NCBI RefSeq assembly: GCF_001039355.2
Contig: NW_019775424.1
Location: 39,390-103,389, forward strand
Direction of reading: 5' to 3'
DNA length: 64,000 bases
DNA from: Lingula anatina
Taxonomy: Eukaryota > Brachiopoda > Lingulata > Lingulida > Lingulidae
Notes under the pieces: generated by a model
What the model saw: only the letters and a program-made list of their open reading frames with translations
What the model was told of the DNA's origin: nothing
Database searches by the model: none
Program-made: the position numbers and the translations under genes
Part shown: piece by piece, positions 61,650 to 64,000 of the stretch
Layout of the letters: every line of letters begins with the position of its first letter
How positions within the stretch are numbered: position 1 is the first letter of the stretch

Positions 61650-61840
61650 TGGATCAATCTATCTCCCTGGGAAGTCTCACTAAATTGATATCAACTTAAC
61701 CAGCTTTAATGTCTGTCACACCTAGTAAAGCTATTAGGAGGTAAGTATCTCTTCCCTCGCTGCTTAGATAAGTGTGACAGACATTTAAGCTGGTTAAGAT
61801 GATAGCAATTTAGTGAGACTCCCCAGGGAGTTAGACCTGT
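61650..61840. mobile_element. Foldback MITE-like hairpin, copy 2
   Basis: Left arm (about 61660-61722) and right arm (about 61770-61832) are inverted copies sharing TCTCACTAAATTG, CTTAACCAGCTT and ATGTCTGTCACAC. Sequence and arm layout relate it to the hairpin at 5766-5975, so it belongs to the same family. Confidence 0.68.
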
Positions 61841-61887
61841 AGTGCCAGACGCAGGGTAGAACCGGCCGGATAGCTCAGCCCAGATAG

Positions 61888-62237
61888 CAGGATGGCATTG
61901 GGCCAACGTTGGCCCAACGCATGGTTGGTTGTACTGCCAATATTGGCCCAACGTTGGCAAGCCAACCACCGACGTTGGGCCAACGTTGGCCCAATGTATG
62001 GTTGCTCATTGGCACAACGTTGTACAGGCATTGGCCCAACGTCATTTTGCCAACCTGCCAACGTTGGCCCAACGTCATTAGGCCAACCAAAGGCATTGGG
62101 CCAACGTCATGCCAATGTTGGAATTCTGACGGTTGGGCTGCCATCGTTGGCCCAATGTCATACCCCTAACAAACCTTCATTGGGCCAATGTTGGCCCAAC
62201 GTTGGGGATTTTAAAGTGCCAACATTCATCCAACGTT
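61888..62237. repeat. Array of palindromic CAACGTTGG repeats
   Basis: More than a dozen units built on TTGGCCCAACGTTGG/CCAACGTTGGCCCAA, spaced unevenly, many being perfect palindromes. Because the units are self-complementary, open frames arise on both strands (peptides like GQRWPNVG); these are artefacts. Confidence 0.9.
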
Positions 62238-62639
62238 AATTATTGCTTTCAATTATTTATTTTTCAAATGAATTTAAAGGCAATATATTAAATTTAAGCT
62301 TTAATATTTATATTCACCACAAAAAAGTGATTATCAATTCTACAACTGATTTTATTCAAGTGCATGTATATACATAAGGTAATAATAAAAGGTATAATAA
62401 AAAGTAAATTAACGTTTACATTAACGTTTATTATAAAAGTAAACATTAACGTTTATTATAATATTCTAAAAGAGTATGTGAAACTTATTTTTTAAAACAC
62501 AGATGGCTGATCTTAACCTAAGTTTATAGAAACAATTCATGCTTGAATCATTTTGAAAACCTAAGCATGCTAGATGCATTTGGATTCTTGTAATATCCAG
62601 ATGTTTGTTGCAATTGCATGTCAAATACTAAGAAATGGC

Positions 62640-62640
<1 letters not shown>
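62238..62640. other. AT-rich spacer
   Basis: Very AT-rich, with ATTAACGTTTA repeated about three times near 62410-62460. No gene seen. Confidence 0.5.

Positions 62641-62642
<2 letters not shown>

Positions 62643-62690
<48 letters not shown>
62643..62690. repeat. (TA)n microsatellite
   Basis: About 24 TA dinucleotides in a row. Confidence 0.95.
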
Positions 62691-62692
<2 letters not shown>

Positions 62693-62809
62693 ACATATGA
62701 ACTCCAACTATAATTCTTTTAACCACATTGAAAATTCTGAAATCTAATCAACTCATTAACATTTAACAACAACACTTCTATCTTACATTAAATGTCCTTT
62801 CACTTCAAA

Positions 62810-63620
62810 TTCCGCATGATCTCTTCCTTTGCCTGCCTTAATGATCCTTTATGTCACTATACTTCTGAAGGTTTCTCAAACATGTATGAATAATATTTTG
62901 TTTCATGGTCCTGCACTAGAGCCACATTTATTTTTCTTGGATTTCAGCATTTCCCACGTATTTTCATCAATGATATTACAATATTCACCAGAGTCTGGTA
63001 AAACACTGAGATTAACACTGCTTATAGATCTCTATTTCCACCATTTTGCATCAGTTTCCACACCAAATGTACATGCACTCCTGGATTATCATGTTCATAA
63101 CTGTGATTTACATGGGTAATAGTTTCAGTTTTGCAGACTTTTGCAAAGTGATCCAACTTCTTACACTTGTTGCGAGATTTTCCTCTAGCAGGGCATTAAA
63201 GGTCACGACCAAAGTGTCCCTTACCTCCACATCTGTAACATGTTTTCTCAGTCAGGGGGTTTCTACTTCGTTTTTTATGTCTGACCTCCTGGCGTTTAGA
63301 CTGAGGTGGTTTGTCAAATGACTTCGGTTTCACCATACTCACAGTTTCTGGTGTTCCATTTTCATTTAAATATTTAACTGACGATGTATATTCATGTTTC
63401 TCACCTGTGTTTGAGAGAGTTCTGAAAATATCGTGTACACCTGTTCCTGCAACATAAGCGCGCGTCTCCTCTGACAAGTATTTTTAATTTTCCGTCTTTG
63501 CTAATTATTCATTCCGTCCGTTGGTTCTGAAAAAATCAATCCTTTTCCCGAATCCGTCAGCGAAGAGTTTCAAACTTTCTAGCCAACTCGCTCGTCTAGC
63601 AGGCGCCTCTCCGACTTCTG
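62810..63620 (-). pseudogene. Decayed Ty3/Gypsy-type gag-protease fragment
   Basis: Three collinear pieces in different frames. First, a gag start resembling W-L-E-S-x-x-L-F-A-D-G (about 63515-63612). Second, a gag stretch with VAGTGVHDIFRTLSNTGE (63200-63477) leading to a zinc knuckle, CYRCGGKGHFGRD, then a stop, then a damaged second knuckle ending DHFAKVC. Third, a retropepsin-like DSGEYCNIIDENTWEMLK near 62945-62996. Stops and frame changes show it is dead. No reverse transcriptase was found. Confidence 0.65.
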
Positions 63621-64000
63621 TACGGCTCGATTTTCAGAATTTCGCATTTTTCCTCCATTTTCTCAAAGAAAGTTGGCTTACAGTCTTGCACTAGAGTTTA
63701 TCCTCGTCGCCGTTGTTGATTCCTTCGAATCAAAACACATGACGAATCAAATCACTCAACGAATTGTATCAGTTTGATACGCTTGTGCCTTTTTCATATC
63801 CATAACTCTAAGGAACGCTATATCCGGGTCCTTGACCGGCGTATCATAAAAAACGGAATTTTAAAACAGCGGCCGCCGGAACGAGTAGCTGTACCAAGTT
63901 AACAACAGTTCATTCAAATAAAAAGTCAAAGTCAAAACACAACATATAAATTAAACAAATAGTGCACTAATGAGGGACTTTGAAGATAAGAGAGAGAGAG
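63621..64000. other. Window edge, CpG-richer than surroundings
   Basis: Upstream flank of the Gypsy-like fragment, possibly its leader. Includes a NotI-type GCGGCCGC at about 63870 and ends in (AG)n. No gene recognised. Confidence 0.35.

Noticed and set aside
61888-62237. CRISPR-like array
   Set aside because: Repeats are short palindromes with irregular spacing in an animal genome; no CRISPR architecture.
61706-62239. Several overlapping open frames encoding GQRWPNVG-like repeats
   Set aside because: They are by-products of the palindromic repeat, open on both strands and in several frames.

Overview
The window is nuclear DNA from an animal, most likely a marine invertebrate. It is AT-rich, its genes are split by many GT-AG introns, and it carries an N gap, single Ns and near-identical duplicated blocks of the kind seen when a polymorphic wild animal is sequenced. 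Gene content (TIA1-type, LMAN2-type, ARMC6-type) is general to animals. Decayed Ty3/Gypsy and BEL/Pao retrotransposons and frequent 'taggccta' words would fit an invertebrate deuterostome such as a hemichordate or echinoderm, but I cannot fix the species. All exon models were built by eye from splice signals, reading phase and remembered family sequences.

Layout. (1) About 1-45,744, minus strand: a TIA1/TIAR RNA-binding protein gene with three RRM domains and a Gln/Gly/Tyr-rich tail. Thirteen coding exons join in perfect phase, and a short candidate fourteenth supplies the stop, giving about 382 residues. Its fourth intron is 21 kb long. It holds two kinds of alternative first coding exon (one duplicated) and a shared proline-rich exon, all in phase 0. 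These predict isoforms that start inside the gene and lack nearly all of RRM1. The intron also contains a ~1.9 kb tandem duplication, a 955-base N gap flanked by near-identical sequence, and a 31-bp minisatellite. (2) 45,745-48,702: divergent intergenic region with promoter-type motifs at both ends. (3) 48,703-54,390, plus strand: a complete VIP36 (LMAN2/LMAN2L) cargo lectin of 326 residues. Its exon 6 is present as two alternative 115-bp copies that must be mutually exclusive and that differ at a residue of the sugar-binding loop. (4) 56,266-59,057, minus strand: five exons encoding the C-terminal 426 residues or so of ARMC6; the N-terminal exons are not found in the window. (5) 59,058-64,000: probable ARMC6 intron or intergenic DNA filled with mobile elements: a BEL/Pao LTR and truncated gag, a hairpin MITE, an array of palindromic 'CAACGTTGG' repeats, and a decayed Ty3/Gypsy gag-protease fragment.

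The two genes on either side of the 3 kb intergenic region run head to head, and LMAN2 and ARMC6 converge tail to tail. There is no operon logic. The most interesting material is in gene structure: the internal alternative starts of TIA1 and the duplicated lectin exon.
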